In this document: in pieces, positions 56,677 through 64,000 of the stretch
Position numbering within the stretch: position 1 is the stretch's first letter
Layout: each line of letters begins with the position of its first letter
Assembly (NCBI GenBank): GCA_963761985.1
Contig: CAVXIT010000003.1
Coordinates: 124,001-188,000, forward strand
Length of the DNA stretch: 64,000 nt
Direction: 5' to 3'
DNA from: JACCTH01 sp963761985
GTDB lineage: Bacteria; Actinomycetota; Acidimicrobiia; Spongiisociales; ZC4RG35
Program-made: the position numbers and the translations under genes
The notes under the pieces: generated by a model
Databases searched by the model: none
What the model saw: the letters and a program-made list of their open reading frames with translations, nothing else
What the model was told of the DNA's origin: nothing

Positions 56677-57833
56677 AGGTCTTCACGATTGCCCGGGCCA
56701 ACCTCAAGCGCCTATTTCGCGATCGCTCTTCCTATTTCTTCGTGTTCATCTTTCCTCTCGCTTTGATCCTCTTGATCGGGCTCCAGTTCGGGGGCGGCTT
56801 TCTCCCGAAAGTTGGTGTGCTTGCCAACAACCAAGGAGCGACGGCGGGTGAGATAGTTTCCGGTCTCGAGGACGAGCCAGGGATCGAGGTGGTTCGGCTC
56901 GAGACCGAGACCGAGCTCGTGGATCGGGTCGAGCGAGGGACGCTCGATGCCGCACTCACGATCCCTGCTGACCTCGATCAGTCGCTAGGTGCGGGCCGGC
57001 CGGCGGAGCTCGGCTTCGTCGCCCGGCCGGGAGGAGTTGGCGCGGCCCTGGCGCCGGTCGTCAGCGAGGTCGTGCAACGTAGCTTGCTCGCCGCTAATGC
57101 GGCCTCATTTGTGACAGTCGCGGGGCTGGGAGAGTTCGAGTCGAGCGTGGCCCTGGCACAGCAAGTGGCGAACGCCGTTCCGGAACCCGAGGTCACCGAG
57201 ACCACCGTGGGCGAATCGCTCTTCCCGGCGAGTCTCGGTCGTTTCGATCTCGGGGCATCGAGCCAGCTCATCCTCTTCATGTTCATCACCGCCCTTTCCG
57301 GCGGTGCGGTTCTCATTCAGACGCGCCAGCTCGGCCTTTCCCGACGAATGCTGTCCACTCCCACCTCGGTGGCAACCGTGATCGGGGGTGAGGCAATGGG
57401 ACGGTTCGCGGTGGTTGCCTTGCAGGGCGTCTACATCATGCTCGGCGCGCTCTTGATCTTCGGGGTCGACTGGGGCAATCCCCTCGCCGCGGTCGCCATC
57501 GTCGTTGTCTTCTCGGCTGTGGGGGCGGGAGCGGCAATGGTCATCGGCACGCTCTTTCGCAACGCCGAGCAAGCCGGGGGCGTTGGCGTCATGGTCGGAT
57601 TGGGCATGGCTGCGCTGGGCGGGTCGATGCTGCCGCTACAGCTGTTCTCGCCCGCCATGCAGAGGGTCGCTCACTTCACCCCACATGCCTGGGCTTCGGA
57701 CGCGTTTGCCAAGATCAGAGATCAAGGCGGCCTCATCGACATCGTGCCCGAGCTCGGGGTGCTCGCTGCCTACGCCCTCGTGCTCATCCTCTTCGCATCG
57801 TGGCGGCTGCGGATTGCGATCACTCGACCTTGA
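56673..57833 (+). CDS. ABC-2 type permease (second of two)
   Basis: A 386-residue permease with the same layout as its neighbour: an N-terminal helix (SSYFFVFIFPLALILLIGLQF), a large outside domain (about 45-200), then five or six helices from LILFMFITALSGGAVLI onward. The coupling segment reads QTRQLGLSRRMLSTPTSVATVIGGE, with Arg-Gln replacing the usual Glu-Arg of the ABC-2 motif. The final helix is YALVLILFASWRLR. ATG 56673 overlaps the first permease stop. The 3' end overlaps the convergent plsB gene by 14 nt. Exported substrate is unknown; the regulator suggests an inducible resistance or stress exporter. Confidence 0.9.
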   Translation: MKVFTIARANLKRLFRDRSSYFFVFIFPLALILLIGLQFGGGFLPKVGVLANNQGATAGEIVSGLEDEPGIEVVRLETETELVDRVERGTLDAALTIPADLDQSLGAGRPAELGFVARPGGVGAALAPVVSEVVQRSLLAANAASFVTVAGLGEFESSVALAQQVANAVPEPEVTETTVGESLFPASLGRFDLGASSQLILFMFITALSGGAVLIQTRQLGLSRRMLSTPTSVATVIGGEAMGRFAVVALQGVYIMLGALLIFGVDWGNPLAAVAIVVVFSAVGAGAAMVIGTLFRNAEQAGGVGVMVGLGMAALGGSMLPLQLFSPAMQRVAHFTPHAWASDAFAKIRDQGGLIDIVPELGVLAAYALVLILFASWRLRIAITRP

Positions 57834-60036
57834 GCACCTGGCGGATCTCGGCGGCGAAAGAAGCTCTGGCTTCGGGGGCGTAACCGTCGACTAGGTGCCG
57901 GTTCCTGGCAAGCGCGAACGCTTGTTTGAAGAGGATGGATGAAACTCCATCGGCGTCGATGAGGCCTCGCAGCCGGTAGGTGTGCCCGCGACGCATGGAG
58001 GCCTGGAGGAATGACTTCTCGTCCTCGATCGGTCCGGGCCGTGCCACTAGTTCGTCGGCCACGACCAGGTATGCCTGGAGAAATGGACGGACCACCCAGG
58101 TCGCCGTCTTCGGTTGCAGAAGTTTCAAGAGGGACTTCGGGGTTGACTTCTGCCAATCGGGATCAACCGATTCGAGGTCTCTCAAGATTTGGTCACGAAA
58201 AACCTCCTTCTCCGGGAAGAAGAACTCGAACTTCAGAAGGTCGCGGAGCTCGTCGACCCGCCGCCAGAGCCGCTTCTCGCTGAGCTTCGCGCTCTGGTCT
58301 TCGAGGCCCATTTCGAGAATTGCCCGGTGTAAGAAATGGTGCGCCACCATGTTGCGGTAGTAGCTCGCCCGAAGCGCCTGGTTTGGAGTGAGAAAGAACA
58401 AACGCTCCGATCCCTCGTGGGAGGAGACGTTGCCGTGCTCGGCGAGAAGCCGTAACACCCGGCCAACCGCGACCTCATTGTCGAAGACCAGTTCGTCGGT
58501 GGTCGGGAGGGAGAGCTCCTCGATGAGTCCTTGGATCAACCGACAGACCTCCACGAGCTCGGTCAGAGAACGAGCGCGTCCTTCGCTCATGAGGAGTGCT
58601 ATCGAGACGATCGCAGCTGGAGTGATCGGCGTCACAGCGGCCACACGGTGCATGACTTCGAGGCCGAGCTTGGCCAGATCGTTGGTGTCGTCCTCGGGGT
58701 CGACGATGCTCATCGCCTTTGCCACCGAAACCGGTTCACCAAAGCGAATGTGGATGTCGCCGTATCGCCGTCGCAGCGATCTGATCATTCCCAACGCCCA
58801 CCCGAGGGACTCGCGCTCCTTGCTCGCTCCTTGGGCCTCGTCGGTGTATGAGCCGAGATCCTGGATCTGGTCGTAGACGATCGATACGGGAACCAGCATG
58901 ACGTCGTCGCTTTTGCCGTCCCTCCACGAATCGACGACGTAAGAGAGGAGCCCGAACTTGGGCGGAAGCAGCTTTCCCGAGCGCGAACGTCCGCCTTCCA
59001 GGTACCACTCGAGCGGGAAGCGGTTTTCGACGAGGTAATCGATATACGACTTGAGGACGAACTTGTAGAGGTCGTTCTCCTTGAAGCTGCGGCGGATGAA
59101 GAACACCCCGGTTCGGCGGACCAGCGGGCCCACCGGGAAGAAGTTCATGTTGATCCCTCCAGCCGTGTGATTGGGGGGAAGGTCGTTCTCCCACTTCACA
59201 AACTGGAGCGAAAGCCGATCGAGGTTTGATCTGTGGGCAGGGAGAAAGGCGAGGGGGAGCTCGCGACCCATCGCACTCAGTTCGGCGACCCGGTCGCGGT
59301 CGTAGACGATGGCGCCGTAACCCTGCTTGATTATCCAATGGATGGCATTGGCGACGAGGTCGATCACAAACGGGCTGTGCGACGCCGCGATCTCGCGGAG
59401 GTAGTAGCGAGCGCGAGCCTCGGCAGTCTTTGGATTGAGACCCCGTTGTGCGCCATGCCGGCGGGCCTCGGAGTCGAAGTCGGGGCTCGAGGTGATCTCT
59501 TCGTGAAGAAACTTCGGGACCTTGTAGCGGTTGCCGCGCAGAGTTCTTTCCGCCCGATCGAGCGCTCGCCAGGCGCGTCTCGTCACGAATTGCTCAAGGG
59601 ATAGCGAGCTTCCTTTGTGAGCAGCCAAGAGCTGGGCGGCCGAGGCCCCGTCCCCGGCAACGACTGAGATCCGGTCGGGCCAGCGAGCGCGGATCACCCG
59701 TTGGCGCAGCGCGTCGGGGTCACGCGGGTCGCCGAGCTTGAGTACGTCCCACCACGAAACCCGCCGGTCACCCGAACGCGCCGACGGCGACCAAACCACG
59801 CGCACAGGTAGGAGAAATGGGTCATCTCCCCGGCCCATTTGCCCCACCAGACCGGGATCCGTTCGCTGACCTCGCTTGCGCCGGCGCGAAGGGGCAAGTC
59901 GCACGAGCTCGCTTCCGGCGCGAACATTTTTCTCGACCCACTCTTTGATCAGATCCAGCTCGACCCGGCTTGACGCGTCGGCAAGAACCACCACGTGGCG
60001 TTCTTGCGTATCCGCGCCTGGCCCAATCTGATTCAT
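57820..60036 (-). CDS. plsB: Glycerol-3-phosphate 1-O-acyltransferase
   Basis: Transfers an acyl group to sn-glycerol 3-phosphate, the first step of membrane phospholipid synthesis. The 738-residue protein carries the four acyltransferase motifs in order: FLPAHRSNLDRLSL (catalytic HxxxxD), GGINMNFFPVG with FIRRSF, WYLEGGRSRSGKLLPPK (substrate binding) and MLVPVSIVYDQ. The long N- and C-terminal extensions are normal for PlsB and absent from PlsC/PlsY. ATG 60036 has TAGGAT 11 nt upstream, so the leader is at most a few nucleotides. It is divergent from dtd and convergent with the ABC exporter operon. Confidence 0.95.
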   Translation of the reverse strand: MNQIGPGADTQERHVVVLADASSRVELDLIKEWVEKNVRAGSELVRLAPSRRRKRGQRTDPGLVGQMGRGDDPFLLPVRVVWSPSARSGDRRVSWWDVLKLGDPRDPDALRQRVIRARWPDRISVVAGDGASAAQLLAAHKGSSLSLEQFVTRRAWRALDRAERTLRGNRYKVPKFLHEEITSSPDFDSEARRHGAQRGLNPKTAEARARYYLREIAASHSPFVIDLVANAIHWIIKQGYGAIVYDRDRVAELSAMGRELPLAFLPAHRSNLDRLSLQFVKWENDLPPNHTAGGINMNFFPVGPLVRRTGVFFIRRSFKENDLYKFVLKSYIDYLVENRFPLEWYLEGGRSRSGKLLPPKFGLLSYVVDSWRDGKSDDVMLVPVSIVYDQIQDLGSYTDEAQGASKERESLGWALGMIRSLRRRYGDIHIRFGEPVSVAKAMSIVDPEDDTNDLAKLGLEVMHRVAAVTPITPAAIVSIALLMSEGRARSLTELVEVCRLIQGLIEELSLPTTDELVFDNEVAVGRVLRLLAEHGNVSSHEGSERLFFLTPNQALRASYYRNMVAHHFLHRAILEMGLEDQSAKLSEKRLWRRVDELRDLLKFEFFFPEKEVFRDQILRDLESVDPDWQKSTPKSLLKLLQPKTATWVVRPFLQAYLVVADELVARPGPIEDEKSFLQASMRRGHTYRLRGLIDADGVSSILFKQAFALARNRHLVDGYAPEARASFAAEIRQVLKVE

Positions 60037-60081
60037 ATGGCGGCGCGATCCTACGCAAGAATGCCAAATGGAATTGATTGT

Positions 60082-60537
60082 GTGAAGGCGGTTGTCCAGC
60101 GGGTGTCGAAGGCGGCGGTCGAGGTCGACGGCGAAACCATCGGTTCTATCGACGCTGGGCTTCTCCTGCTCGTGGGCGTCTCGAGAAATGACTCAGCGGT
60201 AGACGCTCAGGCGATTTCAGAGAAAGTCGCGGGGCTTCGAATTTTCAGTGACGCTGCCGGTCAGATGAATCTTTCAGTCAAAGACGTGTCTGGCTCGGTG
60301 TTGGTGGTCAGTCAATTCACGCTCTATGGACAAACGGTGCGCGGACGGCGACCGTCATTTTCCGCCGCGGCTCCTGGCGTGATGGCCGAGCCCCTGGTGG
60401 AGTCGGTGGCCGCTCTGCTCGAGCATGAGGGCATCCCGGTCGCGAGAGGAAAGTTTGGCGCGAAGATGACGGTCGTGCTCGTCAACGACGGTCCGGTCAC
60501 GATCATCATTGAAACCGAAGAGGGCCGACTGGTCTAG
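60082..60537 (+). CDS. dtd: D-aminoacyl-tRNA deacylase
   Basis: Removes D-amino acids and glycine mischarged on tRNA. The 151-residue protein has the two motifs of the family: VVSQFTLYG (Ser-Gln at the active site) and VNDGPVTIII, with the cross-subunit Gly-Pro dipeptide. It starts KAVVQRVSKAAVEV after GTG 60082, the usual N-terminal register; ATG 60061 would add seven residues. The stop TAG overlaps the stop of the convergent adnB-like gene on the same CTAG palindrome, so both genes end on the same four bases. A single-gene transcription unit. Confidence 0.93.
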   Translation: MKAVVQRVSKAAVEVDGETIGSIDAGLLLLVGVSRNDSAVDAQAISEKVAGLRIFSDAAGQMNLSVKDVSGSVLVVSQFTLYGQTVRGRRPSFSAAAPGVMAEPLVESVAALLEHEGIPVARGKFGAKMTVVLVNDGPVTIIIETEEGRLV

Positions 60538-63500
60538 CCGCCGACGAACCGCAGCCCCGTCGGACAGACATGCAGGAAGTCGCAGCCATGGCAGGCAAGA
60601 GACGGCGTTGGTTGTTTCTCGCCTCGGTTGATTCCATCAACGATGTCAGTGAGTCGCGTCCGGGCGGTTGCGAGCCACTGGTCGTCCACTCGATACGTCA
60701 CCTCATTTGCCGGCGAACCGAAGTATGCGAAGGTGACGTCGATGTCGGGTGGCGCCGGCCTTCCCAGGTGACCGTCGCGTGCGGCGATCGAGTAGGCCTG
60801 GAGTTGGACCAGGCTGGCAGCCCGCACCGCGGGATCGAGACTTGGTGACCCGGTTTTGAAGTCGACGACCTCCCATTGCCCAGCCGATTGATTTGGCGAT
60901 TCGTTGGGCGATTCATTGCGGGCATAGACGGCGTCGATCCGACCGCGAATGTCGACTCCTTCCCAGCGCATTTGAAATGGATGCTCGATCAGCTCCGCAC
61001 GATGCGCCGCGAACCGGCTCTGTTGGAAATTGCTCCAGCTGGACGCGCCATGGGAATCTGAGCTGGCTGGATCTGAGCTGGCTCCGATGTCGAGCGGATC
61101 GATCTCGGAGGTTTCGAGGTCTTCGAGAGGCACCTGCCCGCGATTGTGGAGCTCTATCGCCCGGTGCACGAGGGAACCGCGACGGGCGGCAGGCGTAGAA
61201 CGACGCGGGAGCCGGTCAACTTCGGACCATTGGTAGCGCAAAGGACACGAGGCGAAAGTGACCAGGCCGGTGACAGAGGTAGTGGGGAGATCTGCCACCG
61301 AGACAGCTGGTGCCTGCGGGAGATTGAAGATCAGTTGCCGAAATTGATTCTTTCGATCGGCAAACAGCGCCTGGTCGGGAGCCAGGTTCTCGGCGGTACC
61401 AGGGGTGTCGGCCTCCGCTCGGATCGCGACTTCCCAGCCGTTCGGAAACAGAGGATCGGGAGCGGGGCCATCGACCTCGAAGCGAAGGAGCGCAGGCGCG
61501 GGTGGAGTCCTAGCGGGAGGTCGGGAGTCGACGCGAGTGGCGGGATGATTGGCGATGAGGTCCCAGAGCTCGCTCGGCTGCGATGCCTTCTTGTTGGTTT
61601 CGGCGCGGCCGTACCAAGAAGCACCAGACACGAAGAGGCGCTCCTTCGCTCTCGTCACCGCCACGTAGGCAATTCTCCATTCCTGGCGTTCGTGCTGATC
61701 TCGGAGGAGGTCGTTGTTCTCAGCGTCTGACAGATGCGGAGCAATGGGCGGCAGCCACTCCCGGTCGAGCCGGTACTCATAGGGGAGAAAGCGGCCCTTG
61801 GTGTACGGGTTGTCAAAACCAAGCGAGCCGGTGGGAAAGTTCCGGTGGTACACGGCTGGCAGGAAGACGACTTCCCATTCGAGGCCTTTCGCTCGATGAA
61901 CTGTCACCAAGGTGACTGCGTTCTCTCCCGAGAGTCGGGCCGTGTCGAGCTCCTCTGACTTTTCTTCCGCCATGGCTTCCAGGTGGGACAAGAACGCGGG
62001 AAGCGAAGGTGCGCCTTCGAGCGGGCTCCAGTCTTCGGCCAGATCGAGGAAGCGATAGAGGTTGAGACGAGCGCTGGTTTGGACAGATGCGGGCATTGCC
62101 GCCAGGTCGTCCCAAGCGCGGGTCAGATCGAGTATTCGCCGGGAGAGTTCAACCAGGGATACACCCTGGGCCGCCACGAGCAAGGTCCGGTACTCGTGGC
62201 GGAAAGTCTCGAGAGCCGCGTGTGCTTCAGGGCGGAGCCCGGTGAGGTCGTCAAGATGATCGGTCGCCTCGAGCAGGGTGTTGAGCGGGAGCTCGATTCC
62301 ATCCTCCTCTGCCTGAGAGCGGTTCTGGGACTTCGCCCAACGCGTGAGGTGAATGACGTCACCCATGCCGAGCCGGAATCGGGCTCCAAAAAGGATGCGA
62401 AAGAGAGCAGGCGTGTCCTCCGGGTCTTGCAGGATCCGCAACCAGGCATGGAGGTCGGTGACTTCGGGCACCGCGAGGAGCCCGCCGAGGTTGGCGACCT
62501 CGACGGGGATCCCTGCCGCCCGCAACGCGTCGTGCACCAAAGCCATGTCCTTGTTTTTTCGGAAGAGCACGGCCATCTGCTTCCAGTCATAGAAAGTCGA
62601 AAGCTCTTGAATCTTGCGGGCGATGTCCTCGGCTTCGGCGACTGCGTCGGGATGCCAGGACACGGCGACCTCCCCTCCGATGCTGGCGTCGAGGGGGCGC
62701 AGGAGCAGCTGCTCTGAGCCGGTGCGAAGCCGAACGGCATTGGCGACGTTGATCACAACCGGCAGCGAGCGCCGGTTCAGAGTCAAAGGAAGGGTGGCGG
62801 CGGGCTCGCCTCCACCTGTTCGGAAGTGATCGGGAAAATGCGCAAAGTTGTGCGGCGATGCTCCTCGCCATTCGTAAATGGTTTGGTCGACATCGCCGAC
62901 GGCGGTCACCGGAAACCCGTCGCCAAAGAGCCTGCGCAGCAGCTCCCGTTGCGCCGGATTGGTGTCTTGATACTCGTCGAGCATCACAGCCCGATAACGC
63001 GATCGGATCTCGTGAGCGACCTCGGGAAAATTGTCGACCAGGCGAAACGCGGCGAGGATCAGATCGGAGTAGTCGATGACGCCACGACGGGTCTTCTCCT
63101 GTTGGTAGGAAACGAGCGCGGTGAGGAGCGAGGTCCGGCTCTCCCATCCCTTGTCGGGTGGGGAGGCGGGAATCTCGATGTCCTGAGGAACGAGCAGATT
63201 GTCGCCGAGACTGGAGCCAAGGCTCCGAATGTCGTCGACATTCGCCCGGTTCGCCGGATTGAGCGCGGGCAAGTCGACCCCCGCCATCACCACCTCGATC
63301 AGCTGGCGCGAGAAAGTGGGTGTGATCAGACCAGTGCCGCGCTCGACGCCGACCAGCGCCCCGTACTCACGCAAGATCTGGTGGGCGAAACCGTGGTAGG
63401 TGTGAACCTCGACCTCGCGACCAGTTTCGACCGCCGAACCCAGTGTGGAGCGAATCCGATCACCCAGCTCGGCTGCGGCTTTGTTGGTGAAGGTGATGCC

Positions 63501-63674
63501 AAGGATCGCCTCCGGCTCGATTCCGAGTTCGGTGACGAGCCGCCCAATTCGCATCGCAATCGCGGCCGTCTTGCCGGTCCCGGCGCCGGCGGCCACGCGC
63601 ACAGGTGCAAGCGGATAGTCGATCACGGCTTGCTGTTCGGGGGCAGGCTTTGGATTCACAGCCTTTGGGGTCAT
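60534..63674 (-). CDS. adnB: AdnB-like UvrD-family helicase with C-terminal Fe-S PD-(D/E)xK nuclease
   Basis: A 1046-residue double-strand break resection enzyme. Helicase part: Walker A VAAGAGTGKTAAIAMRI, motif Ia GITFTNKAAAEL, Walker B AVMLDEYQDTNPAQ, motif III AVGDVDQTIYEWRG, and the late motifs TVHRAKGLEWEVVFLP and YVAVTRAKERLFVSG. The C-terminal RecB-like nuclease has DFKTGSP (PD-(D/E)xK core) and cysteines CHGCDFLHVC plus an upstream SCPLRYQW, the pattern of a [4Fe-4S]-stapled nuclease as in AddB. Length and order match actinobacterial AdnB. ATG 63674 overlaps the stop of the upstream partner (ATGA), fixing the start; an earlier in-frame start is rejected. Confidence 0.93.
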   Translation of the reverse strand: MTPKAVNPKPAPEQQAVIDYPLAPVRVAAGAGTGKTAAIAMRIGRLVTELGIEPEAILGITFTNKAAAELGDRIRSTLGSAVETGREVEVHTYHGFAHQILREYGALVGVERGTGLITPTFSRQLIEVVMAGVDLPALNPANRANVDDIRSLGSSLGDNLLVPQDIEIPASPPDKGWESRTSLLTALVSYQQEKTRRGVIDYSDLILAAFRLVDNFPEVAHEIRSRYRAVMLDEYQDTNPAQRELLRRLFGDGFPVTAVGDVDQTIYEWRGASPHNFAHFPDHFRTGGGEPAATLPLTLNRRSLPVVINVANAVRLRTGSEQLLLRPLDASIGGEVAVSWHPDAVAEAEDIARKIQELSTFYDWKQMAVLFRKNKDMALVHDALRAAGIPVEVANLGGLLAVPEVTDLHAWLRILQDPEDTPALFRILFGARFRLGMGDVIHLTRWAKSQNRSQAEEDGIELPLNTLLEATDHLDDLTGLRPEAHAALETFRHEYRTLLVAAQGVSLVELSRRILDLTRAWDDLAAMPASVQTSARLNLYRFLDLAEDWSPLEGAPSLPAFLSHLEAMAEEKSEELDTARLSGENAVTLVTVHRAKGLEWEVVFLPAVYHRNFPTGSLGFDNPYTKGRFLPYEYRLDREWLPPIAPHLSDAENNDLLRDQHERQEWRIAYVAVTRAKERLFVSGASWYGRAETNKKASQPSELWDLIANHPATRVDSRPPARTPPAPALLRFEVDGPAPDPLFPNGWEVAIRAEADTPGTAENLAPDQALFADRKNQFRQLIFNLPQAPAVSVADLPTTSVTGLVTFASCPLRYQWSEVDRLPRRSTPAARRGSLVHRAIELHNRGQVPLEDLETSEIDPLDIGASSDPASSDSHGASSWSNFQQSRFAAHRAELIEHPFQMRWEGVDIRGRIDAVYARNESPNESPNQSAGQWEVVDFKTGSPSLDPAVRAASLVQLQAYSIAARDGHLGRPAPPDIDVTFAYFGSPANEVTYRVDDQWLATARTRLTDIVDGINRGEKQPTPSLACHGCDFLHVCPTGLRFVGG

Positions 63675-64000
63675 AGGCGGAATCCCTCCCGCCCTTCGGG
63701 CCAGGCCGGGCATACCAACCGGACCGTGCACCGGTCACAATGAGCACCCGGGCGGGGTTCCCAGTCCTCGCTCAGGATCGAACCGGCCACCTCTCCTAGC
63801 TTGGCGGTGACCCGGTCCAGATTCGAAGCCCTGAACGAGCGAACCGCCATCCCCTTCTCGGGGTACCAGAGCTGGGCTTCGGTGGCGTGGCCAAGAGCCG
63901 AAAGGACGGGATCGTGCTGCACCGCGAGCATGTAGAACCCGAGCTGGAGCGATTCCGCGGCTTCACTGACGGTGGGAGCGCCGGTTCCGGTCTTGTAGTC
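63671..64000 (-). CDS. adnA: AdnA-like nuclease-helicase, C-terminal end only (gene runs off the right edge)
   Basis: The 109 visible C-terminal codons encode a RecB-type nuclease end: DYKTGTGAPTVSEAAESLQL (PD-(D/E)xK core, QxxxY-type region GFYMLAV) and HCDRCTVRLVCPAWPEGR with cysteines spaced like an Fe-S-stapled nuclease. Stop TGA overlaps the adnB ATG. The tandem arrangement of two nuclease-bearing subunits with a 4-nt overlap is the AdnA-AdnB layout known from mycobacteria, where the heterodimer resects double-strand breaks. The helicase part lies outside the window, so a RecB- or AddAB-like partner cannot be excluded. Confidence 0.8.
   Translation of the reverse strand, partial: DYKTGTGAPTVSEAAESLQLGFYMLAVQHDPVLSALGHATEAQLWYPEKGMAVRSFRASNLDRVTAKLGEVAGSILSEDWEPRPGAHCDRCTVRLVCPAWPEGREGFRL

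Noticed and set aside
1..64000. tRNA, rRNA, riboswitch and insertion-sequence genes
   Set aside because: Gaps between genes were read on both strands; none contains a T-loop GGTTCGAATCC-type segment with acceptor pairing, a thiamine or cobalamin aptamer core, or a transposase. A covariance-model search could still find weak elements.

Overview
The window reads as a dense stretch of chromosome from a high-GC actinobacterium, most likely of the Acidimicrobiia type. That placement is inference from gene content: an AdnA/AdnB-type helicase-nuclease pair, a homodimeric pyruvate dehydrogenase E1, a PlsB acyltransferase, an alpha-methylacyl-CoA racemase, an Rv0495c-like protein, S-layer-homology repeats on a secreted protease, and many genes whose -10 box (TANNNT) lies 6-8 nt before the start codon, as expected for leaderless mRNAs. 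I see no rRNA, tRNA, CRISPR array, insertion sequence or prophage. Genes are packed tightly, often with 1- to 4-nt overlaps; no gene-free stretch exceeds about 150 nt (the longest is 48499-48647).

Layout. 1-4.8 kb: murI (partial), an SDR, sufE with a divergent thiosulfate sulfurtransferase, then malQ coupled to a SIMPL-domain gene. 4.8-12.6 kb: a lipid operon (alpha-methylacyl-CoA racemase, acyl-CoA ligase, a secreted metzincin-like protease with SLH repeats, (3R)-hydroxyacyl-CoA dehydrogenase, MaoC hydratase, acyl-CoA dehydrogenase). 12.6-21.4 kb: an AlkZ-like gene remnant, an L,D-transpeptidase lipoprotein, a 2-hydroxyacid dehydrogenase, thiamine pyrophosphokinase, an S9 peptidase with a beta-propeller lipoprotein, phosphofructokinase, an ATP-grasp protein and an Nfu protein. 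21.5-33.6 kb: one envelope operon of eight genes (anchored secreted protein, ABC ATPase, ABC permease, a coiled-coil membrane protein with 25 Gln-Gly repeats, MoxR ATPase, DUF58 protein, two membrane-bound von Willebrand A proteins). 33.6-40.5 kb: aldo/keto reductase, PerM-like transporter, a membrane protein, then molybdenum-enzyme accessory genes (moaB, xdhC, coxG) ending in a cupredoxin/beta-helix/PLDc_N fusion.

40.5-51.4 kb is a minus-strand signalling block. A response regulator fused to a flavin disulfide-reductase module (without its redox CxxC), a CRP-domain histidine kinase, and a class III nucleotide cyclase with STAND ATPase and TPR-like region are joined by GTGA stop/start overlaps. 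A degenerate, frameshifted HD-GYP gene and an Rv0495c-like gene follow; aceE lies upstream. I regard this three-gene relay as the best candidate for an undescribed system.

51.4-64 kb: a frameshifted hydrolase and a radical SAM gene with a CCSEP tail share a back-to-back promoter; a self-contained ABC export operon with its own winged-helix regulator and twin palindromic operators follows; then plsB, dtd and the AdnB/AdnA-like pair, the latter running off the right end. Two genes (HD-GYP and hydrolase) carry apparent single-base frameshifts; true decay cannot be told from assembly error using the sequence alone.
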